Shown here: piece after piece, positions 7,721-14,861 of the stretch | How the letters are laid out: the number at the start of each line of letters is the position of its first letter | Numbering within the stretch: the first letter of the stretch is position 1 | DNA from: Hippea sp. | GTDB taxonomy: Bacteria > Campylobacterota_A > Desulfurellia > Desulfurellales > Hippeaceae | Assembly: GCA_015486705.1 (NCBI GenBank) | Contig: WFRG01000106.1 | Coordinates: 1 to 14,861, forward strand | Length of the DNA: 14,861 nucleotides | Direction of reading: 5' to 3' | The notes under the pieces: model-generated | Told to the model about the DNA's origin: nothing | The model's input: the letters and a program-made list of their open reading frames with translations, nothing else | Database searches by the model: none | Made by a program: the position numbers and the translations under genes

Positions 7721-10015
7721 TTAACAACCCTTCCTTTGCGCATCAAAAGACGCTATTGCAATCATATCTTGAACCACTGAAGATGCAGCACCCATTTCAA
7801 GCACATGAGCAGACTGTTTCAAACCAACAAGTATAGGACCTATAGGATATGCATCCCCCATTTTGTAAAGCAATTTATAGGCAACATTAGCAGAATTCAA
7901 ATCTGGGAAGACTAAAACATTTACATCTTTGTCGGCTAAATCACTAAACGGATAGAATTTACTGATAAGTTCCTTATCAACTGCTACGTTTGCCTGAACT
8001 TCACCATCCACGGTAATTTCTGGGTATTTTTGTTTAATGATCTCAACAGCCCTTCTAACTTTTACAGCCTCTTCTTGCTGGTTACTGCCGAAGTTCGAGA
8101 AAGACAGCATGGCAACCACAGCCTTGTTGTCTGTCAAATCCTCGTAGAAGCACGCTGCTTCTTTTGCAATAACAGCTAAATCCTCGCTCGAAGGATTCAC
8201 ATTAATTGTGGTGTCGGCAAATACGTATATTTTGTTTTTAACTATCATGATGTATAAACCAGCAACTACACTTCCCTCTTCCTTATCTAAAATTGTAAGC
8301 ACTGGTCTAACGCCTGCAGGGTAATTATAGGTTTCTCCAATAATCATAGAATCTGCATCACCATTCTTAACCATCATGGCTGCAAAATAATTCGGCCTAT
8401 GCCTTACTATATAAGATGCCTCTCTTCTTGTTAGACCTTTTCTCTTTCTTTGCTCATATAACATATTTGCATATTCTTCTGTCTTGTCAAAATATAGAGG
8501 GTCAACAAACTCAATTTCATTAAGCAATGAATCCTTTAAACCCAACTCTTTTATTCTCTTCTCAACATCATCTTTAGTAAAGCTTCTTGCGCCAACAAAA
8601 ATAGGCTTAACAACACCTTCCTCCACAGCATCCTGAACAGCTCTTAAAATATTGGCATCTGTAGTCTCTGTAAACACAACTCTCTTTGGATCTAATTTTG
8701 CTTTGTTGTAAACATAACGCGTCACTGCTTTGGTCTTGTCAAGTCTCTCTAATAATTTTTCCTTATATTCTTCAATATCGAAATCACCTTCCAACTGGGC
8801 AACACCTGAATCGATAGCCGCTTTAGCAACAGCAGGGGCAACATACACTAAAGCCCTTGGATCGAAAGGTTTCGGTAATATATATTCAGGCCCAAATTTA
8901 AGGTTCTCAACTCCGTAAGCCTTTAAAACACTCTCAGGTACGTCCTCTTTTGCAAGCTGAGCTAAAGCTTTAGCAGCAGCCATCATCATCTCGTCGTTTA
9001 TTTGAGTTGCCATTGTATCTAAAGCACCCCTAAATAGGAACGGAAAGGCCAAAACATTATTAATCTGATTAGGATAATCACTCCTTCCTGTACCCATGAT
9101 TACATTTGGATTAGCAGCTTTTGCTTCGTCGTAGGTTATCTCAGGGTTTGGATTTGCCATAGCAAAGATGATAGGCGGATCTGCCATCTTTCTAACCATT
9201 TCTCTACTTAATATATTTGCTTGCGATACACCCAAGAAAATGTCAGCGCCCTCTATGGCTTCCTCAAGAGTTCTTGCACTCGTATCCGATGCAAAATACT
9301 CTTTATAAGGATTCATACCGTCTTTTCTACCTTTATAAATAACGCCACGGGAGTCAACCATCACAACATTTTCCCTTTTTATTCCTAACCTTACAAAAAA
9401 TTTAGCACAGGCAATACCAGCTGCACCCGCACCCGATACGACAAGCTTGCATTTGCTTAAATCCTTACCAGCTATCTCAACAGCATTAATCAGAGCTGCA
9501 CCACTAATAACAGCTGTGCCATGCTGGTCGTCATGGAATACCGGTATTTTCATCCTCTCTCTAAGTTTTTCCTCAACATAAAAACACTCCGGCGCCTTTA
9601 TATCCTCCAAGTTTATGGCTCCAAAGGTAGGCTCAAGGGAAGCAACAATTTCAACCAGCTTATCAGGGTCTGTTTCGTTTATCTCTATGTCAAAAACGTC
9701 TACATCAGCGAAGTTTTTAAATAAATTACCTTTACCTTCCATTACAGGTTTTGAGCCCAAAGCTCCAATATTACCCAGCCCCAAAACAGCTGTACCATTG
9801 GAAACAACTGCAACTAAATTGCCTTTTGATGTGTATTTATAGGCTGATTTTGGGTTTTTAGCCACCTCTAAGGAAACCTCAGCAACACCAGGTGTATAAG
9901 CAAGAGACAAATCGCCTTGGGTTTTAAGGGGTTTTGTGGGCTTAACCTCTATTTTGCCCGGCCTTCCCATCGAATGATATTCAAAGGCCATCTCCCTTAA
10001 TTTACTGTCAGACAT
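7721..10015 (-). CDS. maeB: NADP-type malic enzyme with phosphotransacetylase-like C-terminal domain
   Basis: MaeB decarboxylates malate oxidatively to pyruvate. The 764-residue protein has the malic enzyme fold at about 1-430: catalytic tyrosine in LAYTPGVA (Y40), KPVMEGK (89-95), the metal-binding acids E137 and D138 in LEDIKAP and D162/D163 in FHDDQHGTA, and the nucleotide-binding [11 protein letters not shown] (192-202). From about 440 onward it resembles phosphate acetyltransferase, a regulatory, usually non-catalytic extension in MaeB proteins. Its full length matches that architecture. Cofactor preference (NAD or NADP) cannot be read here. The ATG at 10015 has AGGAGG seven bases upstream. 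The gene lies directly before dctPQM, so imported malate would have an immediate route to pyruvate. A near-consensus promoter sits at 10050-10078. Confidence 0.95.
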   Translation of the reverse strand: MSDSKLREMAFEYHSMGRPGKIEVKPTKPLKTQGDLSLAYTPGVAEVSLEVAKNPKSAYKYTSKGNLVAVVSNGTAVLGLGNIGALGSKPVMEGKGNLFKNFADVDVFDIEINETDPDKLVEIVASLEPTFGAINLEDIKAPECFYVEEKLRERMKIPVFHDDQHGTAVISGAALINAVEIAGKDLSKCKLVVSGAGAAGIACAKFFVRLGIKRENVVMVDSRGVIYKGRKDGMNPYKEYFASDTSARTLEEAIEGADIFLGVSQANILSREMVRKMADPPIIFAMANPNPEITYDEAKAANPNVIMGTGRSDYPNQINNVLAFPFLFRGALDTMATQINDEMMMAAAKALAQLAKEDVPESVLKAYGVENLKFGPEYILPKPFDPRALVYVAPAVAKAAIDSGVAQLEGDFDIEEYKEKLLERLDKTKAVTRYVYNKAKLDPKRVVFTETTDANILRAVQDAVEEGVVKPIFVGARSFTKDDVEKRIKELGLKDSLLNEIEFVDPLYFDKTEEYANMLYEQRKRKGLTRREASYIVRHRPNYFAAMMVKNGDADSMIIGETYNYPAGVRPVLTILDKEEGSVVAGLYIMIVKNKIYVFADTTINVNPSSEDLAVIAKEAACFYEDLTDNKAVVAMLSFSNFGSNQQEEAVKVRRAVEIIKQKYPEITVDGEVQANVAVDKELISKFYPFSDLADKDVNVLVFPDLNSANVAYKLLYKMGDAYPIGPILVGLKQSAHVLEMGAASSVVQDMIAIASFDAQRKGC

Positions 10016-10049
10016 TAACTAACCTCCTCAAATCTTTTTCTAATATTAA

Positions 10050-10078
10050 GTTATATTTTAAATGTCATCATAAGTCAA
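10050..10078 (-). promoter_or_regulatory. Sigma-70-type promoter for maeB
   Basis: Read on the minus strand: -35 TTGACT (10078-10073, five of six), spacer of exactly 17 bases, -10 TATAAC (10055-10050, five of six). It overlaps the last codons of fetB. Transcription would start near 10043, giving a leader of about 27 bases that contains AGGAGG before the maeB ATG. It would let maeB-dctPQM be expressed independently of fetAB. Confidence 0.65.
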
Positions 10079-10825
10079 ACAAAATTTCAACCTACTTGAT
10101 AAAATTTTTACCATAACATAATTTGAAAGGCACACCGTTGCTCCTATAGCAATAACAATAACAATTTGATAATAAACCGCTTGTGTAGGCTCTACACCAG
10201 ATAAGATTTGTCCTGTCATCATACCTGGCAAAAATACAACCCCCATACCAGAAGCACTGGCAAAAGTAGGCAAAAGTGCAGCTTTTAAGGCCTCTCCCTT
10301 AGCAAAAGATACAGCCTCTTCTTCTGTAGCCCCAAGCCCTATAAGATCTTCTATTTTGCTTTTGTTATCCTTTATTTTTGAGAAAAATCTCTCTATACCA
10401 ATTGCCGTTGAGTTCATCGAGTTTCCTATAACCATACCCGCAAGCGGTATAAAATATCTGGCGTTTAATTTATGCAAATGCACTATACCAAAAATGAGAA
10501 TGATTAATATAACGGTTGATGAAATGAATATAGATAAAAATATAAACAGTGTCGCATATTTTATCTTTATTCCCGACCTTTCTACAACAATCCTTGAGGC
10601 GAAAAGAATCATGAAAAGAAAAATAACAACATTAATCACAGCATTGTCTATCTTAAATACATAGATTAAAACAAAACCTGCAAGAAATAGTTGAATGCTC
10701 ATCCTCAAATAAGAAACAAAAATGTCTTTCTCTATACGTAGTTTTTCTAAATAAGAAACAACAAAAAGAACGGTAAGAACAAGATAGGAAATGATTAACC
10801 CATCTAATCCAATCGGTTTAGCCAT
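10058..10825 (-). CDS. fetB: ABC transporter permease of the FetB (UPF0014) family, probable iron export
   Basis: The membrane half of an ABC pair. The 255-residue protein is highly hydrophobic with about seven membrane segments. It carries the family signatures YFIPLAGMVIGNSMNSTAIG (one long conserved loop), the cytoplasmic GLGATEEEAV segment, and LPGMMTGQILSGVEPTQAV. These are diagnostic for FetB/UPF0014 proteins. In Escherichia coli FetAB has been linked to iron export and peroxide resistance; transfer of that role here is inference. Its ATG overlaps the end of fetA by eight bases, so the pair is co-translated. The 3' end contains the maeB promoter. Confidence 0.9.
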   Translation of the reverse strand: MAKPIGLDGLIISYLVLTVLFVVSYLEKLRIEKDIFVSYLRMSIQLFLAGFVLIYVFKIDNAVINVVIFLFMILFASRIVVERSGIKIKYATLFIFLSIFISSTVILIILIFGIVHLHKLNARYFIPLAGMVIGNSMNSTAIGIERFFSKIKDNKSKIEDLIGLGATEEEAVSFAKGEALKAALLPTFASASGMGVVFLPGMMTGQILSGVEPTQAVYYQIVIVIAIGATVCLSNYVMVKILSSRLKFCLTYDDI

Positions 10826-11450
10826 TGTTAATAATTCCTTTTTTAGAAAAATAAAACAAGTTATCTGCGAATTCCTTAGCTATTGGGTCGTGGGAGACGA
10901 CAATACACACTCTGCTTTTGCAATACTCTTTAAGAAAGCCATAAACCTTTCTGGAAACTTTATCGTCCAAACTCGCGGTAGGTTCATCAGCTAAAAATAT
11001 TTTAGGTTTAAGCAATAACGCCCTAATCAATGCAACCCTCTGCAACTCCCCACCAGACAGTTTGCCAACATTTTCATCAATAGCAAACTTATCCAATCCA
11101 AATAATGTAAATAACCCTTCGAATAGGTTTTCATCAAATTTTTTTCCTTTGTTGTATTTCAACTCGAAAGGCTTTTTAATTGTTGATATTATTGTATCTT
11201 CTGTATAATATCCGCTTTGAACCATTAATTTACAGTTCTCTCTCACCCAAACCTCACTTAATTTCTTATCTTTAAAATAAATTTTTCCCTTATAATTCAA
11301 AAGACTGCACAAAGCTTTCAGAAACGTAGTTTTCCCGCTACCTGAGTCACCCATGATTAAATTAAAGCCTTTGCAAAACTCAATCGTTAACTCTCTCAGA
11401 ATATTTTTATCGTTATAACTAATAGATAAGTTTTCAATAAATAAACACAT
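10818..11450 (-). CDS. fetA: ABC transporter ATP-binding protein, FetA-type
   Basis: The ATPase partner of FetB. The 210-residue protein has Walker A GDSGSGKT (34-41), Q-loop glutamine Q78, the ABC signature LSGGE (131-135), Walker B IFLADE (151-156) and switch histidine H187 in SHD. It is short, as FetA proteins are, with no extra regulatory domain. The family name rests on the overlapping FetB-type permease. The ATG at 11450 follows AAGGG at very short spacing, about three bases. A consensus -10 TATAAT lies at 11472-11467 on this strand. The gene is divergent from the aminomutase-like gene, with only 36 bases between the two starts. Confidence 0.9.
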   Translation of the reverse strand: MCLFIENLSISYNDKNILRELTIEFCKGFNLIMGDSGSGKTTFLKALCSLLNYKGKIYFKDKKLSEVWVRENCKLMVQSGYYTEDTIISTIKKPFELKYNKGKKFDENLFEGLFTLFGLDKFAIDENVGKLSGGELQRVALIRALLLKPKIFLADEPTASLDDKVSRKVYGFLKEYCKSRVCIVVSHDPIAKEFADNLFYFSKKGIINNG

Positions 11451-11466
11451 TGCCCTTTTTTCTTAA

Positions 11467-11478
11467 ATTATATACTAT
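11467..11478. promoter_or_regulatory. Overlapping divergent -10 elements, fetA / aminomutase-like gene
   Basis: Within the 36-base gap, the minus strand has a consensus TATAAT (11472-11467) that would start fetA transcription near 11460. The plus strand has TATACT (11471-11476) or TACTAT (11473-11478), the latter 17 bases after a TTGCCC (11450-11455). The plus-strand start would fall at about 11485, two or three bases before the ATG at 11487. The two -10 boxes occupy the same DNA. Convincing -35 boxes are lacking, so the exact assignment is tentative. Confidence 0.5.
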
Positions 11479-11486
11479 TATTTTGT

Positions 11487-12404
11487 ATGGAATTTGCAAA
11501 CTTTAATGCATATCTTACCGGACTTATCCACAAAAATTCCTTTAAAAAACAATTTGTTTTTAGTTTAGCAGAGTTAATAAACTCAGGTGTGCAAGATCCA
11601 CTTTATGAGAAAAAATACACTAAAGCAAAGGGGTTAATTCATAGATACCCAGACAGGGTGGTATTAACAGTAACCAACAAATGCTTTGCATATTGCAGGT
11701 TTTGCTTCAGAAAAAACAACTGGAGAAGCTTTTCAGGTTTTGAGCTTGAGGAATCAATAAATTACCTAAAAAACAAAAAGCACATAAGAGAGGTTTTAAT
11801 ATCAGGGGGAGATCCTTTTACGTTACCTGACAAACAAATCGACAGCATCTTACTTCAACTATCTAACTTAGACAACATCGAAGTGATAAGAATAGGCACT
11901 AGGGTATTTACATCTAATCCTCAAAGGATAAAAAAAGAGACGGTGGATATTTTAAAAAAATATAAAAACCTTTGGCTTGCGATTCACATAAATCATCCAG
12001 ATGAAGTAACTAAAGAGTTCGAAAAGGCTATTAGCATAGTGGCTGACTCCGGCATACCCATAATTTCACAAACAGTCTTACTTAAAGGTATAAACGACGA
12101 CCATCAGGTCTTAAGGGAGTTGTTTTGCAGGCTCGTCAAACTGAGAATAAAACCTTATTACTTATTCGGCTGTGACCAAGCTTTAGGAAACGAGAGATTT
12201 AGAGTTTCAATACAAAAATCACTAAATATAATGAAAAAACTACGTGGTAATATAAGCGGTCTGTGCATGCCAGTTTATGCGTTTGATTTGCCAAACGGAG
12301 GAGGAAAAATCGTTTTAGAACCACAAAATATTACAAACAAAGAAAAAAATATATACAAGATAAAAAATTTCGAGGGGAAGGAGTTTATATACAATGACGT
12401 TTGA
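11487..12404 (+). CDS. Lysine 2,3-aminomutase-like (KamA family) radical SAM/PLP enzyme
   Basis: A radical SAM enzyme related to lysine 2,3-aminomutase, which makes beta-lysine. The [4Fe-4S] motif is CFAYCRFC (C66, C70, C73), followed by the SAM-binding SGGDP (106-110). Landmarks known from the clostridial enzyme are conserved: the arginine in RIGTRV (R139), D230 in GCDQALG, D267 in AFDLP and the PLP lysine K274 in NGGGK. The spacing D230-D267-K274 (37 and 7 residues) is as I recall it for the substrate aspartates and PLP lysine of that enzyme. At 305 residues it is shorter than typical KamA (about 340 to 416). Lysine is therefore the likely substrate, though EpmB-type or other amino acid specificity is possible; no epmA, efp or beta-lysine acetyltransferase is adjacent. 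There is almost no 5' leader and no ribosome site. It overlaps the next gene by 11 bases. Confidence 0.88.
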   Translation: MEFANFNAYLTGLIHKNSFKKQFVFSLAELINSGVQDPLYEKKYTKAKGLIHRYPDRVVLTVTNKCFAYCRFCFRKNNWRSFSGFELEESINYLKNKKHIREVLISGGDPFTLPDKQIDSILLQLSNLDNIEVIRIGTRVFTSNPQRIKKETVDILKKYKNLWLAIHINHPDEVTKEFEKAISIVADSGIPIISQTVLLKGINDDHQVLRELFCRLVKLRIKPYYLFGCDQALGNERFRVSIQKSLNIMKKLRGNISGLCMPVYAFDLPNGGGKIVLEPQNITNKEKNIYKIKNFEGKEFIYNDV

Positions 12405-12750
12405 GATTAACGATTTAATAAGAAGCATAAAAAGCAATTCAAACCTTGACAACCTTGGAATGATACTTGTTCATAACGGTATTGTTAGAGGGACATCAAA
12501 AAACGAAAAGCCCATTACAGGCATGATAGTTGACTACAATGATAAAAAACTCAAAGCACTTAAAGAAAAGGTGGGGCAGCTTGAATTTGTAGAGTCAATT
12601 GAAATTACAATAAACAAAGGAAAGCTAAAGGTAGGTGATGACATTATGGTAGTGGTACTTGCTGGAAACAACAGAAAACGGCTTATACCGTTATTTGAGG
12701 AAATAATAGAAGAAATCAAACAAAATATAGTGGAGGAGAAAGAAATATGA
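12394..12750 (+). CDS. Divergent MoaE-like protein
   Basis: This 118-residue protein resembles MoaE, the large subunit of molybdopterin synthase. The matching order is GMILVHNGIVRG (22-33, compare the VxFxGxVR opening), a central helix, VGDDIMVVVLAG (80-91, compare PGDEIVFVGV), then NNR (92-94) where MoaE has AHR, and a long C-terminal helix. The usual APFWK ending with its catalytic lysines is not recognisable, although K109 and K116 sit seven residues apart, as the two catalytic lysines of E. coli MoaE do. It is shorter than MoaE (about 140 to 150). No moaD or other cofactor gene is nearby. It is wedged between the aminomutase-like gene (11-base overlap) and the deacetylase gene (4-base ATGA overlap). 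I am fairly sure of the fold, unsure of the activity. Confidence 0.65.
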   Translation: MTFEINDLIRSIKSNSNLDNLGMILVHNGIVRGTSKNEKPITGMIVDYNDKKLKALKEKVGQLEFVESIEITINKGKLKVGDDIMVVVLAGNNRKRLIPLFEEIIEEIKQNIVEEKEI

Positions 12751-13769
12751 AAAAGCTTGCTCTTATAATCCTATTATTATTTACGTTCACGTACTACTCT
12801 AAAGCCTGTGTAGTATTCATATATCACAAAGTCGGTGATAACAGAACCCCGACAACTAACGTATCTATAAAAAAATTTAAGGAGCAAATGGCATATTTAA
12901 AAAATAACAACTACAAAATACTTCCTCTAAAAAAACTCGTCAATCTACTTAAAAACAGGCAAAATCTGCCTAAAAAATGTGTTGTATTAACATTTGACGA
13001 TGGCTACAAGAGCATTTATTATAACGCATTCCCCACTATAAAAAAGTATAACTTCCCTATAACAGTTTTCTTGCCAACTGAGGCCATAGAAAAACACTAC
13101 CCAGATTACCTAACTATGCAACAGATAAATCAAATGAGGACCTATGGCGTTGACTTTGAATCACACAGTTACTCACATCCCCGTTTCACATCACCACCAA
13201 AAGGTGTTAAAGGAAAAAGCTACTACAATTGGGTTAGAAACGATATTCAAAAAAGCATAAATTTCTTTGTAAAAAATTTTGGATACAAACCGTATGCATT
13301 TGCTATCCCGTATGGAGACTACAATAAAACAGTTATAAAAGTTGCAGAGGATTTGGATTTTAAAGCCATTTTTACACAAGACGCAACAAACTTAGACAAA
13401 GATACTCCTCTCTGGCTAATTCCACGTCAGCCGATTTTAGGGAAATATTGGTCTACAATGGCTCATTTTAAAGAGGTTCTAAGCGAAGGCTACATAAATC
13501 TTAAAAAAAGACTGCCTGATATAGGAATTTGTCCTAAACAACCAAAAATAATCGGGGGCGTGGTAAAAAATATAGACAAATATAGTAAAAAATCATTTAT
13601 GGTATATGTTAGTGAACTCGGCTGGAAAAAGGCAATAGTTCAAGGAAATCTTGTATACATTAGATTGAACAGGCCATTAATAAGGAAAATAGAAAGGGTT
13701 GGTTTAGAAGCAAAAACTAAATCTAAAAAAACATCAAAGGTTTTCTGGATGATAGAGCCCAAACAATAA
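12747..13769 (+). CDS. Secreted polysaccharide deacetylase (NodB homology domain)
   Basis: A predicted exported carbohydrate esterase family 4 enzyme that removes acetyl groups from a polysaccharide. The first 20 residues (MKKLALIILLLFTFTYYSKA) form a signal peptide. The following Cys has a poor lipobox (SKAC), so cleavage by signal peptidase I is more likely than lipidation. The NodB domain shows FIYHKVG (24-30), LTFDDGY (81-87, metal/base D84 and D85), the metal histidines H140 and H144 in SHSYSH, and IPYGDYN. The last 90 or so residues form a basic extension I do not recognise. The start overlaps the MoaE-like stop by four bases and has GGAG upstream. Substrate (peptidoglycan or an exopolysaccharide) is unknown. 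Confidence 0.88.
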   Translation: MKKLALIILLLFTFTYYSKACVVFIYHKVGDNRTPTTNVSIKKFKEQMAYLKNNNYKILPLKKLVNLLKNRQNLPKKCVVLTFDDGYKSIYYNAFPTIKKYNFPITVFLPTEAIEKHYPDYLTMQQINQMRTYGVDFESHSYSHPRFTSPPKGVKGKSYYNWVRNDIQKSINFFVKNFGYKPYAFAIPYGDYNKTVIKVAEDLDFKAIFTQDATNLDKDTPLWLIPRQPILGKYWSTMAHFKEVLSEGYINLKKRLPDIGICPKQPKIIGGVVKNIDKYSKKSFMVYVSELGWKKAIVQGNLVYIRLNRPLIRKIERVGLEAKTKSKKTSKVFWMIEPKQ

Positions 13770-13772
13770 AGG

Positions 13773-13801
13773 TTGAATTTTTGCCGCATTATGTTTATAC
13801 T
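13773..13801 (+). promoter_or_regulatory. Sigma-70-type promoter for the rpmH cluster
   Basis: -35 TTGAAT (13773-13778), exactly 17 bases, then -10 TATACT (13796-13801, five of six). Transcription would begin near 13808, leaving a leader of about 27 bases with a strong GGAGGT (13821-13826) before rpmH. It begins four bases after the deacetylase stop, so it separates the ribosomal/membrane insertion cluster from the preceding operon. Confidence 0.7.
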
Positions 13802-13834
13802 TCACACGCTAAAATGTATTGGAGGTAAGTAAAA

Positions 13835-13969
13835 ATGAAAAGGACATTTCAACCGCACAATAAACCAAGAAAGAGAACCCACGGTTTTAGAGCAAAAATG
13901 AGAACTGTAGGCGGAAGGAAGGTTTTATCAAGAAGGAGAGCTAAGGGTAGAAAGAGATTAACGGTTTAA
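13835..13969 (+). CDS. rpmH: 50S ribosomal protein L34
   Basis: L34 is a small basic protein of the large ribosomal subunit. The 44-residue product starts [18 protein letters not shown], runs through [20 protein letters not shown] and ends GRKRLTV, an almost textbook L34. The ATG has GGAGGT eight bases upstream and its own promoter. In the gene order rpmH-rnpA-yidD-yidC it is the leading gene. Its last codons overlap the probable start of rnpA in another frame. Confidence 0.98.
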   Translation: MKRTFQPHNKPRKRTHGFRAKMRTVGGRKVLSRRRAKGRKRLTV

Positions 13970-14304
13970 ATCTCAAGGTAAAATATAACTCTCTTAAAAC
14001 TGCCGAATTTAAGGAAGTTTACACAAATGGGGAGAAATTCGTTACTCCCTATTTTGTTTTGTTTGTTTTACCCAACAGGGAAGAATTTAAAGTAGGTGTA
14101 GTTGCAAGTAAAAAGATAGGCAAAGCTGTAAAGAGAAACCGAGCAAAGAGGAGGCTGAGGGAAATTATAAGATTATCTCAACATGAAATACCAAAGAAAA
14201 TATGGATTGTTATGGTTGCAAGACATAGTATTTTGGATGTTGGTTTTGAAAGAGTAAAAAATATCTTTATTAAGCTATTAAATGAAAATATTAAGGTCAA
14301 TTAA
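13957..14304 (+). CDS. rnpA: Ribonuclease P protein component, with probable AUU start
   Basis: RnpA is the protein cofactor of RNase P, which trims the 5' leaders of pre-tRNAs. The signature [11 protein letters not shown] is present, as is the N-terminal pattern [20 protein letters not shown]. That N-terminal part is encoded upstream of the first in-frame TTG (14059). Starting there would delete about 34 residues including the conserved Phe-rich first helix and strand. Between the in-frame TAG at 13948 and that TTG there is no ATG, GTG or TTG. The best start is AUU at 13957, with AAGGG (13943-13947) nine bases upstream, giving 115 residues, a normal RnpA length. It would overlap rpmH by 13 bases. 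A sequencing indel or a -1 frame shift out of rpmH are alternatives. The 3' end overlaps yidD by 23 bases. The gene is certain, the start codon is not. Confidence 0.85.
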   Translation: MNGLNLKVKYNSLKTAEFKEVYTNGEKFVTPYFVLFVLPNREEFKVGVVASKKIGKAVKRNRAKRRLREIIRLSQHEIPKKIWIVMVARHSILDVGFERVKNIFIKLLNENIKVN

Positions 14305-14560
14305 TTTTTATATAGCAAATGCATTAATATATACGATTAAATTCTATCAAAAATTTATTTCACCTATGAAACCACCAAGTTGTAGGTTTTATCCCACATG
14401 TTCAAATTATGCTATTGAAGCAATAAAAAAATTCGGACCGTTCCAAGGAGGTATGATGGCTATATATAGGGTTTTAAGATGCGGTCCTTGGAGTGCAGGA
14501 GGCTATGATCCACCTGTAAAGCCACTATTTACATTTAAGAGGAGAGAAAATGGAAAATAA
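14282..14560 (+). CDS. yidD: Membrane protein insertion efficiency factor
   Basis: YidD is a small membrane-associated protein that assists YidC in inserting inner-membrane proteins. The 92-residue product has an amphipathic/hydrophobic start ([20 protein letters not shown]), then the family core [15 protein letters not shown] with two conserved cysteines, and [14 protein letters not shown] toward the end. Length is within the normal range. The gene overlaps rnpA by 23 bases and yidC by 11 bases, so the three are translated from one message. Confidence 0.95.
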   Translation: MKILRSINFYIANALIYTIKFYQKFISPMKPPSCRFYPTCSNYAIEAIKKFGPFQGGMMAIYRVLRCGPWSAGGYDPPVKPLFTFKRRENGK

Positions 14561-14861
14561 TAACAACAATAGAAATTTACTTATTGCTTTATTAATAACA
14601 ACACTGTTGATAATCGGTTACACGTACTTTTTTCTACCTTCACCAAACCAAACCTCGAAGGTTGAAAAAAAGACACCAACAAAAAAAGCTGAAACTAACC
14701 GCATTGTAAACAAAACTACCCCCGCACAAAACACTCAAAAAATAAAACCCATTATCGTAGACACTAAAAATTATACTATGAAAATATCACCGTTGAACGG
14801 CTCTATCGTATCTTTAACCTTAAAAAAATATAAAATCAACAACAAAAGCGTAGAGTTAGTA
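14550..14861 (+). CDS. yidC: Membrane protein insertase, N-terminal part
   Basis: YidC inserts and folds inner-membrane proteins with or without SecYEG. Only the first 104 codons are present before the right edge. They show a short Asn-rich start, the first membrane segment ([20 protein letters not shown], residues 10-29), a Lys/Thr-rich linker and the start of the periplasmic domain, where [18 protein letters not shown] (78-95) matches the usual opening beta strands. This long periplasmic domain implies a Gram-negative-type YidC. The ATG has GGAG five bases upstream, inside yidD. The frame is open to the last base. Confidence 0.92.
   Translation, partial: MENNNNNRNLLIALLITTLLIIGYTYFFLPSPNQTSKVEKKTPTKKAETNRIVNKTTPAQNTQKIKPIIVDTKNYTMKISPLNGSIVSLTLKKYKINNKSVELV

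Noticed and set aside
9521..9842. Plus-strand frames within maeB
   Set aside because: They are fully antisense to the strongly conserved malic enzyme domain and have no homology I can recognise.
11524..11532. Perfect DnaA box TTATCCACA, plus another inverted copy at 6755-6763 and a near match at 6669-6677
   Set aside because: The copies are isolated and mostly within coding sequence, far from each other and with no AT-rich unwinding element or dnaA nearby. Scattered boxes like these are expected.
12747..12812. Lipoprotein signal on the deacetylase (Cys at residue 21)
   Set aside because: Residues before the Cys are SKA; Lys at -2 and Ser at -3 do not fit a lipobox, so ordinary signal peptide cleavage is more likely.

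Overview
The window is a compact, AT-rich bacterial chromosome segment with almost no free space. Many neighbouring genes overlap by 1 to 38 bases. It reads as a Gram-negative, anaerobic-type lineage: a TRAP dicarboxylate transporter with malic enzyme, several radical SAM enzymes, and a long DHH-CBS-nucleotidyltransferase fusion of the kind seen in deltaproteobacteria and deep-branching thermophiles. A Hippea/Desulfurella-like organism is my best guess, from overall flavour only. No transposon, phage, CRISPR, rRNA or tRNA is visible, and I see no wholly new multi-gene system.

Left edge (1-349): the start of a minus-strand Uma2-family nuclease-like gene with a strong own promoter, then a 154-base gap. 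Region 350-4802 (+) is a tightly overlapping run: queE, queC (7-deazaguanine steps of queuosine synthesis), a tRNA nucleotidyltransferase fused to DHH and CBS domains, and a nucleoside deaminase with a non-AUG start. The theme is tRNA maturation plus purine chemistry. This run meets the next block head-on, the two stop codons overlapping.

Region 4799-11450 (-) is transcribed right to left: fetA-fetB (ABC pair of the iron-export type), maeB (malic enzyme with a phosphotransacetylase-like tail) and dctP-dctQ-dctM (TRAP transporter). A near-consensus promoter in the end of fetB can drive maeB separately. An intrinsic-terminator-like hairpin between dctP and dctQ probably lets the binding protein be made in excess over the membrane subunits. 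Importer and malic enzyme together suggest malate/C4-dicarboxylate uptake and conversion to pyruvate.

Region 11487-13769 (+) starts divergently from fetA across only 36 bases. It holds a lysine 2,3-aminomutase-like radical SAM/PLP enzyme, a divergent MoaE-like protein and a secreted polysaccharide deacetylase, all overlapping. The partnership has no obvious explanation.

Region 13773-14861 (+) is the conserved rpmH-rnpA-yidD-yidC cluster, with a good promoter before rpmH and yidC cut by the window edge. rnpA has no ATG, GTG or TTG start that would give a complete protein. An AUU codon inside the end of rpmH is the best candidate. dnaA is not beside rpmH here.
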